Shown piece after piece: positions 25,856 through 34,221 of a stretch of DNA of 64,000 nucleotides. The notes under the pieces were generated by a model, which saw only the letters and a list, made by a program, of their open reading frames with translations, did no database searches and was not told the DNA's origin. This stretch comes from Filimonas effusa (GTDB lineage: Bacteria > Bacteroidota > Bacteroidia > Chitinophagales > Chitinophagaceae). Position 1 is the first letter of the stretch, and each line of letters starts with the position of its first letter. The stretch is taken from contig NZ_SDHZ01000001.1 in assembly GCF_004118675.1 (NCBI RefSeq), positions 1,798,001 through 1,862,000 on the forward strand. The letters are read 5' to 3'. A program made the position numbers and the translations under genes.

Positions 25856-26854
25856 TTACAACATCAGCTTCACCACAAGCTCCTTCATCAAACCCGCATC
25901 TTCCGTACCGCCGTCGCCGATGCCTATGCTGCGGAGGTTGTAATGGTGCAGCAACAGCAGTATCTTTTCCGTAGATCGGAAGTTATAGTTGCGTGTTGCC
26001 GCCAGGTAATCTTTTGCGAAGAAAGGATGCACACCCAGCGCAGCGGCAACAGACTTTTCGTCTTTGCTCTCGAGCCCGAATACAATAAATACTTTACTGA
26101 AAAAATTATATAATGCAGGCAGCAGCATTTGTATGGGCGCCGCCTTGGGATTGGCTTCAAAATATTTGATGATGCGGATGGCCTTTGGCAGGTCTTTTTT
26201 TACAACCGCATCCTGGAATTCAAAGACATTGAATTCTTTACTTATTCCTACAAAGGTTTCGATATCTTCTTCCGTAATGTTCTTGCGGCCGTTGAGGTTC
26301 ACGGCTATTTTATCTACTTCATTATGCAAGCGGCTCAGATCATTCCCGATATGATCTACCAGCAACAGAAGTGCTTTCTGGCTTATGGTAAGGCCTTTTT
26401 GCTGCACCATCTGGTTCACCCATTCCGGCAGCTGGTTATCATACATTTTTTTGGTGGTAAGCATCTCCCCTTTTTGCTTCAGCATTTTTGCGAATTTGGT
26501 TCGCGCATCTACTTTCTTTTCTTTGTAACTCACCACAAAAACGGTGGACGACAAGGGATTGTCGATATAGGCTTCCAGCTTTTCCACATCGCGCATTTGC
26601 TGCGCTTCTTTCAGCACCACTACCTGCCGCTCGGCAAACATGGGATAACGGCGGCAGGCGTTTACGATGGCTGTCCAGTCGGCGTCACGTCCGTAAAAAA
26701 CAGTGAGGTTGAAACCTGCCTCGCTCTCATTCAATATGTTATGTTCTGCATAGTTAATAACCTGGTCAATATAATATGATTCGTCGCCTTCGAGCCAGTA
26801 AACGGGTTTAAACTGCCCTTTTTTCCATTCGTTGATGATCTTTTCTGCAGACAT
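25856..26854 (-). CDS. holA: DNA polymerase III subunit delta
   Basis: Clamp-loader delta subunit, which opens the beta clamp. 332 residues, typical length. The N-terminus (IINEWKKGQFKPVYWLEGDE, YYIDQVINYAEHNIL) and the motif FNLTVFYGRDADW are the family pattern, followed by PMFAERQVVVLKEAQQM and the lid/collar region (LDRLHNEV-like LSRLHNEVDKIAVNLNGR; KEFNVFEFQDAV). No Walker A, as expected for delta. Single gene, divergent from the coiled-coil protein gene. A TATCTTTG -7-like element lies at 26866-26859 on the minus strand very close to the ATG. Confidence 0.95.
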   Translation of the reverse strand: MSAEKIINEWKKGQFKPVYWLEGDESYYIDQVINYAEHNILNESEAGFNLTVFYGRDADWTAIVNACRRYPMFAERQVVVLKEAQQMRDVEKLEAYIDNPLSSTVFVVSYKEKKVDARTKFAKMLKQKGEMLTTKKMYDNQLPEWVNQMVQQKGLTISQKALLLLVDHIGNDLSRLHNEVDKIAVNLNGRKNITEEDIETFVGISKEFNVFEFQDAVVKKDLPKAIRIIKYFEANPKAAPIQMLLPALYNFFSKVFIVFGLESKDEKSVAAALGVHPFFAKDYLAATRNYNFRSTEKILLLLHHYNLRSIGIGDGGTEDAGLMKELVVKLML

Positions 26855-26979
26855 GGGGCAAAGATAGGGACCAGGGGTTAACGGCTGGTGTAACGCCCTA
26901 CCTTTTTGGCATGGTTTTGGAATTTTCGGGTTCCAGATGTGTTTATTTTAATTTATTATTGAACTAAAAATTCCTCAAT

Positions 26980-27969
26980 ATGAGTACTGTTAATGATCCT
27001 TCTGTAAACCCCAGGACACCTGCTGCCAATTCTGGGAAGGACAACCGTAAACTGATCTATGGTGCATTGATCGTTTTACTGTTGGGCACCTGGGGGTATA
27101 TTATTTTCGACAAGAGCAAATCAAAAGCTGAACTAGACCAGCTGCAAACGCAATTCACCAACGTTGATTCTGCCAGAAGCTCTATCCAGGCCGAATATAA
27201 CGACGCTCTTTCGCGTATGGACTCCCTGTCAGTTTCCAACACCCAACTTCAGGGTTCCCTGGCAGAACGTAAGACTGAAATCGACAAGCTGAAAACCGAG
27301 ATCAAAGGCATCCTGTCTCAAAAGAACGGCGATTTGTCACGCGCCAAAAGCAAAATTGCCGAGCTTAACGGCAAGATCAACGATCTGCTGGCCGAAGTAG
27401 AACGCCTCAGAGGTGAAAACGAAACGCTTACTGCCAACAACCAGCAACTGACAGTAGAAAGGGATACGCTGAATTCACAAAAACAAACGCTGCAGCAAAA
27501 TCTTACCACTACCCAGAGTGAAAAAGAACACCTGGCCGACGTAGGTTCTACGCTTCACGCTTCCAACATCGCTATCGCGGCTATAGACGTGAAAAACAGC
27601 GGTAAAGAGAAATCTACCACCACTGCAAAACGCGCCGACCTGCTCCGCATTTCTTTTAACCTCGATGAAAACAGGATTGCTCCCAGCGGTAACAAAGAAC
27701 TGTATGTTTGCATCACAGCGCCCGACGGCAAGCCTATCTCCATTCCTGCATACGGCAGCGGTACTTTCGTTACACGTGAAGACGGCGAGAAAGTATTCAC
27801 CAATAAGGTAAATGTTCAGTATGAGCAAGGCAGGCGCACTCCTGTAAGCTTCGACTGGAAACAGGACGGTAAATACCAGACCGGTGATTACAAAATCGAG
27901 ATCTACCAGAACGGTTACAAGATCGGCGGCGGAACCACTACCCTTAAAAAAGGCGGCTTATTCAGCTAG
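26980..27969 (+). CDS. Coiled-coil protein with a single N-terminal membrane anchor
   Basis: 329 residues, function unknown. After a polar N-terminus there is one membrane segment (LIYGALIVLLLGTWGYIIF, about 26-44). Next comes a long coiled coil (about 48-190, with LKTEIKGILSQKNGDLSRAK, EVERLRGENETLTANNQQL and similar heptads), then a C-terminal globular part (about 195-329, with ISFNLDENRIAPSGNKELYV, ITAPDGKPISIP and YKIEIYQNGYKIGGGTTTLK). The topology suggests an envelope protein with a periplasmic coiled coil and beta-domain. A terminator follows. Confidence 0.85.
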   Translation: MSTVNDPSVNPRTPAANSGKDNRKLIYGALIVLLLGTWGYIIFDKSKSKAELDQLQTQFTNVDSARSSIQAEYNDALSRMDSLSVSNTQLQGSLAERKTEIDKLKTEIKGILSQKNGDLSRAKSKIAELNGKINDLLAEVERLRGENETLTANNQQLTVERDTLNSQKQTLQQNLTTTQSEKEHLADVGSTLHASNIAIAAIDVKNSGKEKSTTTAKRADLLRISFNLDENRIAPSGNKELYVCITAPDGKPISIPAYGSGTFVTREDGEKVFTNKVNVQYEQGRRTPVSFDWKQDGKYQTGDYKIEIYQNGYKIGGGTTTLKKGGLFS

Positions 27970-27996
27970 TGTTCCCCTTCTTATATATAACCATCA

Positions 27997-28033
27997 AGAG
28001 GGTGTATCGGCATTGATACACCCTTGTTTTTTT
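27997..28033 (+). terminator. Rho-independent terminator after coiled-coil gene
   Basis: Stem of about 10 bp (27999-28008 with 28015-28024, loop GGCATT) followed by a run of seven T's from 28027. It lies about 30 bases after the stop codon. Confidence 0.8.
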
Positions 28034-28101
28034 CCAACACTGAAATCTTGCAGTATTCACGGATATTCCGGTACTTTAACCGCAAATACACAAGGCACAC
28101 C

Positions 28102-29280
28102 ATGAATCCCTGGCTTAACTGGAAATCGGTACTTAGTCTGCTTGCAATCGTCATTGTTACTGCAGTGATCCTGTATTCCCGCACCTTGTCCGATAAAATA
28201 GCCGGTGATGAGCGAAAAAAGGTGGATGCATGGGTGGAAGCACAGCAAACCATTATCGATACCGGCAAGGCCAACGGGCTTTCTCTTGCCACCAAGATAA
28301 TTACGGAAAACACCGATATACCAATCATCGAAACCAATGAGAACGACAGCATTACAGGCAATCACCTGAATCTGGACGAAGATAAGATAGCAGCAGATCC
28401 CAACTACCTGCAACGGCAGCTCCGGAGCTTTAAGCGGCTTAACCCTCCTATTGTCTTCGTCATAAAAGAAAAGCCTTACCAGGCCAACTATTATTACTAT
28501 GGTCCCAGCCTGTTGCAGCAGCAGGTGAAGTATTACCCGTTTGTACTGTTGCTTATTCTTTCTGTTTTTCTCACGCTGACGCTCTTAATGGTACGTACCA
28601 GTCATAAAAGCACTCAGAACCAGCTATGGGTAGGAATGGCTAAAGAAACGGCTCATCAGCTGGGCACACCTGTAAGCAGCCTGCAGGGATGGGTAGAAAT
28701 GCTGAAAGAAAAGGATGACCTCGCCCCTATCGCAAATGAAATTGAAAAAGACGTGATACGGCTTCAGCTGGTGAGCGACCGTTTTGGCAAGATAGGAAGT
28801 ACGCCCCACCTGGAATCGCATGATATAGTGGTGCAGGTGGCTGCTATGGTGGATTATATCCGCCGGCGTGCAGGCAACAGGGTGGTTTTTGAAATGACGC
28901 CGCTGCCGCCCATAGCCATCTTTGCACTGATATCGCCTCCGTTATTCGACTGGGTAATTGAAAACCTGTTGAAGAATGCTCTGGATGCCATGGATGGAAA
29001 AGGAACGATCACAGTGCACATTCAACAACATCACCAGCAGGTATGGATCGACATCTCCGACAGCGGCAAAGGCATTGCGCGGAAAAACCTTCGTAAGGTG
29101 TTCCTGCCCGGTTTCACTACCAAAAAAAGAGGCTGGGGTTTAGGGCTCCCCCTTTCACGTCGTATTGCAACAAAATATCACAAGGGCGATCTGAGCATCC
29201 GATTCAGCGAACCCGGAAAAGGAACAGGATTCCGCTTTGTATTGCAGGCGGGGCCAGCTGGGCTGCCTGAGTTATCATGA
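28102..29280 (+). CDS. Sensor histidine kinase
   Basis: 392 residues from ATG at 28102, where the membrane segment starts cleanly (MNPWLNWKSVLSLLAIVIVT). An in-frame ATG at 28024 overlaps the terminator and is unlikely. A second membrane segment is YYPFVLLLILSVFLTLTLLM (about 145-165). Between them is a short periplasmic sensor. The H-box is AKETAHQLGTPVSSLQGW with His185 as the phosphorylated residue. The ATPase has ENLLKNALDAMDGKG (N-box), DISDSGKGIARK (G1) and GWGLGLPLSRRIA (G2). No response regulator is adjacent, so it is an orphan kinase whose partner lies elsewhere. Confidence 0.92.
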   Translation: MNPWLNWKSVLSLLAIVIVTAVILYSRTLSDKIAGDERKKVDAWVEAQQTIIDTGKANGLSLATKIITENTDIPIIETNENDSITGNHLNLDEDKIAADPNYLQRQLRSFKRLNPPIVFVIKEKPYQANYYYYGPSLLQQQVKYYPFVLLLILSVFLTLTLLMVRTSHKSTQNQLWVGMAKETAHQLGTPVSSLQGWVEMLKEKDDLAPIANEIEKDVIRLQLVSDRFGKIGSTPHLESHDIVVQVAAMVDYIRRRAGNRVVFEMTPLPPIAIFALISPPLFDWVIENLLKNALDAMDGKGTITVHIQQHHQQVWIDISDSGKGIARKNLRKVFLPGFTTKKRGWGLGLPLSRRIATKYHKGDLSIRFSEPGKGTGFRFVLQAGPAGLPELS

Positions 29281-29294
29281 GCACTCAACGGCGG

Positions 29295-29315
29295 GGCAGT
29301 TCGAATCTCCTCCGC
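29295..29315 (+). repeat. tRNA 3'-end remnant upstream of tRNA-Leu
   Basis: GGCAGTTCGAATCT (29295-29308) is identical to 29463-29476 in the T-arm of the tRNA-Leu gene, and CTCCGC follows in both. No tRNA 5' half is present. It may be a leftover of tRNA duplication or an old attachment-site duplicate. No integrase is present between the copies, which are 168 bases apart. Confidence 0.5.
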
Positions 29316-29401
29316 TACATTAAGCCACAACAAAAAATCTGAAAAAAAATTCTCCTTATGCATTTGGAATCAAATGATTCCTCCTATATTTGCCGCCCGT
29401 T

Positions 29402-29487
29402 GCGGAGATGGCGAAATTGGTAGACGCACTACTTTGAGGTGGTAGCGCCTTTTACCGGGCGTGGCAGTTCGAATCTGCTTCTCCGCA
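29402..29487 (+). tRNA. tRNA-Leu (anticodon GAG)
   Basis: 86-base class II tRNA. Acceptor stem GCGGAGA (29402-29408) pairs with TCTCCGC (29480-29486), discriminator A. The anticodon stem CTACT/GGTAG closes the 7-base loop TTGAGGT with anticodon GAG. A variable arm of Leu type follows, then the T-arm GGCAG-TTCGAAT-CTGCT. The 3' CCA is not encoded. Confidence 0.93.
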
Positions 29488-29490
29488 CAA

Positions 29491-29527
29491 CGAAACCCGC
29501 GCATTGTCGCGGGTTTCGCTTTTTATA
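29491..29527 (+). terminator. Rho-independent terminator after tRNA-Leu
   Basis: Perfect 11-bp stem (CGAAACCCGCG 29491-29501 with CGCGGGTTTCG 29508-29518, loop CATTGT) followed by CTTTTTAT, starting 3 bases after the tRNA. Confidence 0.9.
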
Positions 29528-29538
29528 AAAAATGCGCA

Positions 29539-29784
29539 ATGCTTAACGCTGCTATCCTCATCCTGCACAACCTCGGGATCAATGCCAAAAGTTGCGGAGT
29601 TCCTTACTTCTCCTGTAAAAACTACGCTTTATATACCCGTCTTAAAGCCGCTTTAGTCCCGCACTGGCAACACTTGCCATCAAATCTGCAACGCAAGTTA
29701 AAAAACGGTACCACCCTTTTCGGCGATAACAATCACCCTATGGCAATGACTGCGATCATGCCCTTTGGCATAATTACTGATTAG
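29539..29784 (+). CDS. Doubtful small ORF between tRNA-Leu and hpf
   Basis: 81 codons from ATG at 29539 (MLNAAILILHNLGINAKSCG) to TAG. Codon choice is not obviously non-coding, but I recognise no family and the reading frame is also open upstream through the terminator. It could be a spurious ORF or a gene remnant. Confidence 0.25.
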   Translation: MLNAAILILHNLGINAKSCGVPYFSCKNYALYTRLKAALVPHWQHLPSNLQRKLKNGTTLFGDNNHPMAMTAIMPFGIITD

Positions 29785-29807
29785 CTTTATTACATAAACA
29801 CAACGCT

Positions 29808-30188
29808 ATGGATATCATTATTCAATCATTAGGATTTAACGCAGGCGAATCTTTGGAAAGCTTTATCAGAGAGAAAGTGAATGGCCTGAAAAGTGATCGT
29901 ATCATCAGGGCGCAGGTGACACTCTATAAGGGTCCCGCTTCTGAACCGGAAAATAACTATTGCGAAATACGCCTGGAGGTTCCTGGTTACGATCCGTTCG
30001 TGAAAAAAAGCGGCCAGTATTTCGAGAATTCAGTAAGCGAATGTATCGATGTACTGCAAATGCAACTCAGCAAATCCAAAGATAAAAATGCAGATCGCCG
30101 CCAGGCCGATGCCGAAAAAGTACAGGATGCCCTACTCGAAGGCAGCACAGATGATGATGATGTAGAATTGGAAGATGTCGTGAAATAG
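29808..30188 (+). CDS. hpf: Short-form ribosome hibernation-promoting factor / sigma-54 modulation protein family
   Basis: 126 residues, the short HPF/RaiA type. It binds the 30S decoding region and stabilises idle ribosomes. The beta-alpha-beta core is visible: MDIIIQSLGFNAGESLESFI, RAQVTLYKGPASEPENNYCE, IRLEVPGYDPFVKKSGQYFE and SVSECIDVLQMQLSKSKDK. The last 30 residues are acidic (STDDDDVELEDVV). A hairpin terminator follows 40 bases later. No tyrosine recombinase gene was seen beside it, although this is a frequent neighbour in Bacteroidota. Confidence 0.93.
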   Translation: MDIIIQSLGFNAGESLESFIREKVNGLKSDRIIRAQVTLYKGPASEPENNYCEIRLEVPGYDPFVKKSGQYFENSVSECIDVLQMQLSKSKDKNADRRQADAEKVQDALLEGSTDDDDVELEDVVK

Positions 30189-30227
30189 TTCCTGTAAGCT
30201 TAAAGCAACAGGCATATACAAAAACAG

Positions 30228-30257
30228 CAGGATATCCGGGGGGGTATCCTGTCTTGT
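30228..30257 (+). terminator. Terminator-like hairpin after hpf
   Basis: CAGGATA (30228-30234) pairs with TATCCTG (30245-30251) around a G-rich loop, followed by TCTTGTT. Moderately convincing because the T-run is interrupted. Confidence 0.5.
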
Positions 30258-30317
30258 TATATATATAAGCGACCGGCTGCCCGGAATCCAGCGCCTATCC
30301 CCCTACCTTTGTTACAC

Positions 30318-30929
30318 ATGAATACCATCCGTCACCGCTATTTTATTGTGCATAAACCGCATAGTATGTTATCCCAGTTCATTGGTACCGACAAAGGCCG
30401 GATGCTGGGCGAGCTCAACTATCCCTTTCCGGAAGGAACGCATGCGATAGGACGGCTCGACTATGAATCGGAAGGTCTGCTACTGCTTACTACCAATAAA
30501 AAGGTTACACGTTTGTTATTCCAGGGCGAAGTGCCGCATAAACGAAGCTACCTGGTGCAGGTACGCGGTATTGTTACCGAAGAAACGCTGCTGCAATTGC
30601 AGTCCGGCATCGCCATCCGCGTAAAAGGAGGGGTAGATTATACAACAGCCCCCTGCCAGGTTCAACTGGCCCAGGCGCCGCAGGGTTTGCCGGAGCTGCC
30701 CCACGATCTAAATCCCTATGTCAAATCAAGCTGGCTTCGTATTGTTTTAACCGAAGGCAAGTTTCACCAGGTCAGGAAAATGGTACGATCGGTAAATCAC
30801 CGTTGCCTGCGCCTTGTGCGTGTGGCTATCGAAGATATCGATCTCGATTTACAGAATCAGCCACCGGGAACAGTAAGGGAAATCGAAGAATCGGCATTTT
30901 TCTCTCAATTATGCATTAACAACTGGTAG
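30318..30929 (+). CDS. Pseudouridine synthase, RsuA/RluB/RluE family (RluE-like)
   Basis: 203 residues from ATG at 30318. Short form without an N-terminal S4 domain, as in RluE, which modifies 23S rRNA. The catalytic motif is AIGRLDYESEGLLLLTTNKK with the nucleophilic Asp in GRLDY. Also FIVHKPHSMLSQF near the start and LTEGKFHQVRKMVRSVNHRC in the C-terminal half. It starts after a hairpin terminator, so it has its own promoter. TACCTTTG directly upstream of the ATG (30305-30312) looks like a -7 element but no -33 is apparent. Confidence 0.93.
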   Translation: MNTIRHRYFIVHKPHSMLSQFIGTDKGRMLGELNYPFPEGTHAIGRLDYESEGLLLLTTNKKVTRLLFQGEVPHKRSYLVQVRGIVTEETLLQLQSGIAIRVKGGVDYTTAPCQVQLAQAPQGLPELPHDLNPYVKSSWLRIVLTEGKFHQVRKMVRSVNHRCLRLVRVAIEDIDLDLQNQPPGTVREIEESAFFSQLCINNW

Positions 30930-31121
30930 TTAAACAGTTTCTTTTAACAGAATTTGAACAAAAAAGGCAGCTTAAAGCAGAAAAAATACAAATTTTTAAA
31001 AAATTATATACCTGAAAATGAGGTTGGGCGTCATAATAAACCGGGTTATAACTACCTAATTATCAGCACATTCATACAAAGCCTACTGTCTCTTACGATA
31101 ATGAAATGAACCAAAACATGG

Positions 31122-31153
31122 TTTGTGCTGCCCTATGTACCGATGTACTTTTG
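31122..31153 (+). promoter_or_regulatory. Bacteroidota-type promoter TTTG-N20-TACTTTTG
   Basis: -33 element TTTG at 31122-31125 and -7 element TACTTTTG at 31146-31153 with a 20-base spacer, an exact match to TTTG-N19-21-TANNTTTG. It implies a 5' leader of roughly 50-55 bases before ATG 31213. The same arrangement precedes the paralogous gene at 32503. Confidence 0.8.
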
Positions 31154-31212
31154 TATTGTAAGAATAAGCTAACACATTGTTTTGCCGCAGTAAACAACAA
31201 AAACGAAATTTT

Positions 31213-31659
31213 ATGAACGCTACATCAGTACGTGCCGCAATGACAAAAATGACTCTGGTAAGTTTAACTGCTGCTTTTTTATTTATCGCAGCTCCTTTCA
31301 CCAGCAAGGCGAATAACAATAAAGAGAAAGAAAAAGTAGCTGCTGCTGCGCTTAACGCTAAACAAGTATCTGTTCAATATACTGGTACACTGGAAGGAAA
31401 CATCCTGTTCCGCGTGAAATTCGATAACCCAACTGCTCAGAAATTCAGCCTGATCGTTAAAAATCACTTAGGTGATGTTTTATACTCTGGCCAGTTCACT
31501 GACGCCGATTTCAACAAAGTAGTAAGCTTTGTAAGCGACGACGAAGACGAAATGACTCCTAACTTCATCATCCGTATCGGCAGCCAGCAAATTTCTCAAA
31601 GCTTTTCTGTAAACAGAAGCACAGAGATCGAAGAGCAATTGGTTGTTACTAAACTGTAA
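31213..31659 (+). CDS. Small exported protein of unknown function, copy 1
   Basis: 148 residues from ATG at 31213 (MNATSVRAAMTKMTLVSLTA). Signal peptide ends near TSKANN, followed by a Lys/Glu stretch. The beta-rich mature domain has QVSVQYTGTLEGNILFRVKF, NPTAQKFSLIVKNHLGDVLY and PNFIIRIGSQQISQSFSVN. It is a paralogue of the protein at 32503, with the same start context, promoter layout and length. No Pfam-type family is recognised. Similar small proteins are common in Chitinophagaceae. A strong promoter and a strong terminator suggest an abundant independent transcript. Confidence 0.85.
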   Translation: MNATSVRAAMTKMTLVSLTAAFLFIAAPFTSKANNNKEKEKVAAAALNAKQVSVQYTGTLEGNILFRVKFDNPTAQKFSLIVKNHLGDVLYSGQFTDADFNKVVSFVSDDEDEMTPNFIIRIGSQQISQSFSVNRSTEIEEQLVVTKL

Positions 31660-31690
31660 TTGATCCGGTTAGTAAACATAATTTCAACCT

Positions 31691-31726
31691 GAAGAGGCCG
31701 CAACAAATGTTGCGGCCTCTTCTATT
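31691..31726. terminator. Strong terminator hairpin
   Basis: Perfect 15-bp inverted repeat (31691-31705 with 31708-31722) and a short loop, between the plus-strand small exported gene and the minus-strand membrane protein gene. It can serve both convergent transcripts. Confidence 0.85.
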
Positions 31727-31759
31727 TAAGATTTAAGAGAAATCCGTTTTACCTTCTGT

Positions 31760-32050
31760 CTACCAGTAAATACCTATGGCCGCTACAATCAGGAGCACAT
31801 GAATGACGCCCCCGGCCATTTTCTTCGCCATCTCCTTCTTATGTTCTTTCACTGCTTTAGCCAGTAACAAACGGGCAGCTTTATAGTGCTTCTCATATTG
31901 CACTACCGATTCCCTTGCAGCTTCTAACTGCCTCACAAACTCGCTATGTAATGTTGCCAGCTCCTGTCTCATTTGTGACGCGCCTTCGGTCTTTATCTGC
32001 TCCAATGCTACCTGCATCTTTTCATGCTCCGATTTGCTAATCGATGTCAT
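31760..32050 (-). CDS. Small coiled-coil protein with C-terminal membrane anchor
   Basis: 96 residues, function unknown. The N-terminal 75 residues are helical and charged (EHEKMQVALEQIKTEGASQM, EFVRQLEAARESVVQYEKH). The protein ends in one hydrophobic segment (GGVIHVLLIVAAIGIYW), so it looks like a tail-anchored inner-membrane protein. It is convergent with the small exported gene and separated from it by a shared terminator. No family recognised. Confidence 0.7.
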   Translation of the reverse strand: MTSISKSEHEKMQVALEQIKTEGASQMRQELATLHSEFVRQLEAARESVVQYEKHYKAARLLLAKAVKEHKKEMAKKMAGGVIHVLLIVAAIGIYW

Positions 32051-32382
32051 AGGTACCTACTGTTTAATCCTCCTGCTTTTTTAATAATATGATGATATAT
32101 AAAAAGCAGCGTTGTCATGTTTCTAAATGGGTTAAGTAATTGTAAACAATTGGTTTTCATGCAGCGCAACCTTACTATGTGCATGATACTAATTTAAATA
32201 TGTCTGCAGCGCAGTCATTTTGTTAATTAGCAATAAGGTCATATTATGGTAACATTTCCAACTTTTTTTTCTCCGAAAAAACGGTTTGGTGATCATAAAC
32301 ATTAAAATCACAAAACAATGAATTTCAATTAGTTGAACAAATAATTAACACAATAAGCATGATAAAAGTCATTGAAACTTAG
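32051..32382. other. AT-rich intergenic region, no gene
   Basis: About 330 bases between the tail-anchored protein start and the promoter of the second small exported gene. Strongly AT-rich. Apart from possible upstream promoter elements I see nothing in it. Confidence 0.5.
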
Positions 32383-32414
32383 TTTGTAAACCCTTATATG
32401 CCGGAATATCTTTG
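32383..32414 (+). promoter_or_regulatory. Bacteroidota-type promoter TTTG-N20-TATCTTTG
   Basis: TTTG at 32383-32386, TATCTTTG at 32407-32414, 20-base spacer: exact consensus match. About 80 bases upstream of the ATG. The leader shares TTGTTTTGCC and GAATTTTATGAAC-type sequence with the leader of the paralogue at 31213. Confidence 0.8.
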
Positions 32415-32502
32415 TGTTATAGAAATAAGTTAAGGTATTAGAAAAAAGAAAAGGTATACCGGAACGTTGTTTTGCCAAGCATAAACTTTAAAAATGAATT
32501 TT

Positions 32503-32946
32503 ATGAACACACAATCCGTAAAAGCCGCAATGACAAAGTTATCAGTAGTAGGTTTCGCAGCCTTTGCAATGCTTGTAGCAACACCTGCCATCAGCAAAGC
32601 GAACAACGACACTAAAAAAGAGAAAGAAAAAGTTGCACTGGTATCAAAAAGCCAGGTATCTGTAAAATACGCAGGAACGAACGAAAACAGCGTTGTTTTC
32701 CGTGTTCAGTTCCACAACCCCACTGCTCAGAAGTTCAACCTCATCATCAAAAACCATGATGGCGACGTGATCTACAGTGGTCAGTATAGCGACATGCATT
32801 TCAGCAAGACCATTCACCTGCTGAAAGAAGAAGACGAAATGAACCCTACCTTCATAATCCGTACTGCTAACCAGGATATCGCCAACAGCTTTACTGTTAG
32901 CACAGCTACAGATGTACAAAAAGATGTTGTAGTTACCAGGTTGTAA
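32503..32946 (+). CDS. Small exported protein of unknown function, copy 2
   Basis: 147 residues from ATG at 32503 (MNTQSVKAAMTKLSVVGFAA). An in-frame ATG 9 bases upstream exists, but the chosen start aligns with that of copy 1. Signal peptide ends near AISKAN. The mature part aligns throughout with the 31213 protein: SQVSVKYAGTNENSVVFRVQ, NPTAQKFNLIIKNHDGDVIY, NPTFIIRTANQDIANSFTVS and VVVTRL versus LVVTKL at the end. Function unknown. The duplication and conserved regulation suggest a maintained pair rather than decay. Confidence 0.85.
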   Translation: MNTQSVKAAMTKLSVVGFAAFAMLVATPAISKANNDTKKEKEKVALVSKSQVSVKYAGTNENSVVFRVQFHNPTAQKFNLIIKNHDGDVIYSGQYSDMHFSKTIHLLKEEDEMNPTFIIRTANQDIANSFTVSTATDVQKDVVVTRL

Positions 32947-32976
32947 TTGATGATTTAGTAATATAAGATTTGAGCT

Positions 32977-33008
32977 AAAAAAAGCCGTGGTTCTCCACGG
33001 CTTTTTCA
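32977..33008. terminator. Bidirectional rho-independent terminator
   Basis: Perfect 12-bp stem AAAAAGCCGTGG (32979-32990) with CCACGGCTTTTT (32995-33006), loop TTCT. It serves the plus-strand small exported gene and, from the other side, the minus-strand PorP/SprF gene ending at 33029. Confidence 0.88.
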
Positions 33009-33028
33009 TTTTGTATATCGGGGGTATA

Positions 33029-34048
33029 TTACCAAACGTTGCGCGGACACCAGTCGCCATAACGGTTGCCCAGCAAAAAGCCCAGTACAATTTCGTGCGA
33101 TCCGTTACTAACGGTATTCAACAATGAAGTTGTACGATCGTAAGAGTAGCTCAGGTTAAATGCACGGCTCACATTTATGCCGGCCATTACATTCCATCCA
33201 TCATCCTTACGGTAACCTGCGCCCGCCCACACAAAATCGCGGTATTGCAGTTTAGCATTCAAATCCCATTGAACCGGCAAAGGACTCACGCTTTTTAACA
33301 TCACAGAAGGAATAACATTCCAGTCTTCATCGAGCAGAAAACGGTATCCCGCAGTGAAGAACATATGTGGTGTCATTTTATTGCCGCCACCTACTTTGTT
33401 ATTCGAGAAGTAAACACTTTGCCCCATCAGTTGCTGCACCGAAGCGCCCAGGAAGAAATCAGGACCATATAAATATAATCCCGCCATCAGGTCGGGCTTC
33501 ATAGCGCTTACCACACCACTGCTGTAAACGGCAGGGTCAACCTGTGTATTCCCAAAGTTGAGTTTGTTGGCATCAAGACTTGCATTGAATACACCTGCAC
33601 CAAAGCCTGCCGATAAACTGGTACGCGGACCAATACCCAGGTGATAGGCATAGGTTGCATAGGCTGAAAAATACTTTAGCGGCCCCGTTTGATCATTGAT
33701 CACCTGCATGCCGATGCCATGATGCGGTTCTGCTGCACTATAATCCTGCCAGTAGTCATTGCCTCTTGGGTTCATTCCATCTACCTGGAAAGAAGTTGCT
33801 GTAGTGCGGTAATCCTTTTTATTCAAGGCGCCATGAACAGTAAGATAGGTAGTAACAGGGGCATCCTTCAACCCTGCCCATTGACGGCGATGACTTAGTT
33901 TTACATCTACATAGTTTTCAATTCCTGTAAGCGCAGGATTCAATATGTATTGATTGATCACGTACTGTGAATAATGCGGCTTCTGCTGTGCATGCCCCAT
34001 TAACCCCAGCAACACACCAAACGCAGCAAATGCAATTTTCTTATTCAT
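33029..34048 (-). CDS. PorP/SprF-family T9SS outer-membrane protein
   Basis: 339 residues with a signal peptide (about 1-20, ending LMGHAQ). The family start HYSQYVINQYILNPALTG is clear, as are HRRQWAGLKDAPVTTYLTVHG and repeated amphipathic strands. It ends in a strand plus Trp, as outer-membrane barrels do. SprF-like proteins help T9SS export and anchor substrates that have type-B C-terminal domains. Its likely client is the large protein encoded immediately upstream (34222-37173) with a 173-base gap. It is the last gene of the minus-strand T9SS block and is followed by a terminator. Confidence 0.92.
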   Translation of the reverse strand: MNKKIAFAAFGVLLGLMGHAQQKPHYSQYVINQYILNPALTGIENYVDVKLSHRRQWAGLKDAPVTTYLTVHGALNKKDYRTTATSFQVDGMNPRGNDYWQDYSAAEPHHGIGMQVINDQTGPLKYFSAYATYAYHLGIGPRTSLSAGFGAGVFNASLDANKLNFGNTQVDPAVYSSGVVSAMKPDLMAGLYLYGPDFFLGASVQQLMGQSVYFSNNKVGGGNKMTPHMFFTAGYRFLLDEDWNVIPSVMLKSVSPLPVQWDLNAKLQYRDFVWAGAGYRKDDGWNVMAGINVSRAFNLSYSYDRTTSLLNTVSNGSHEIVLGFLLGNRYGDWCPRNVW

Positions 34049-34221
34049 ACATCAATTCGTAGTTAGTCTTGATTCATTGTAAAGCAGTTCAATTGATCAG
34101 GGTAAAGGCCTGCCTTGAAGATACACCATCTCGTGCCTTTTCTGCAAACATTTCGACATTCTGTTACAAATATGCCGGGAAACCACTAAATTTTCATGAC
34201 GGAAAACACTCAATTCTCCCC

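Noticed and set aside
28024-28101. Upstream in-frame extension of the histidine kinase
   Set aside because: It overlaps the terminator of the previous gene, and the membrane anchor begins cleanly at ATG 28102.
29248-29316. Possible second tRNA ending at the remnant upstream of tRNA-Leu
   Set aside because: Acceptor strands pair partly, but the length (69) is too short, no D-arm or anticodon stem fits, and it overlaps the kinase 3' end.
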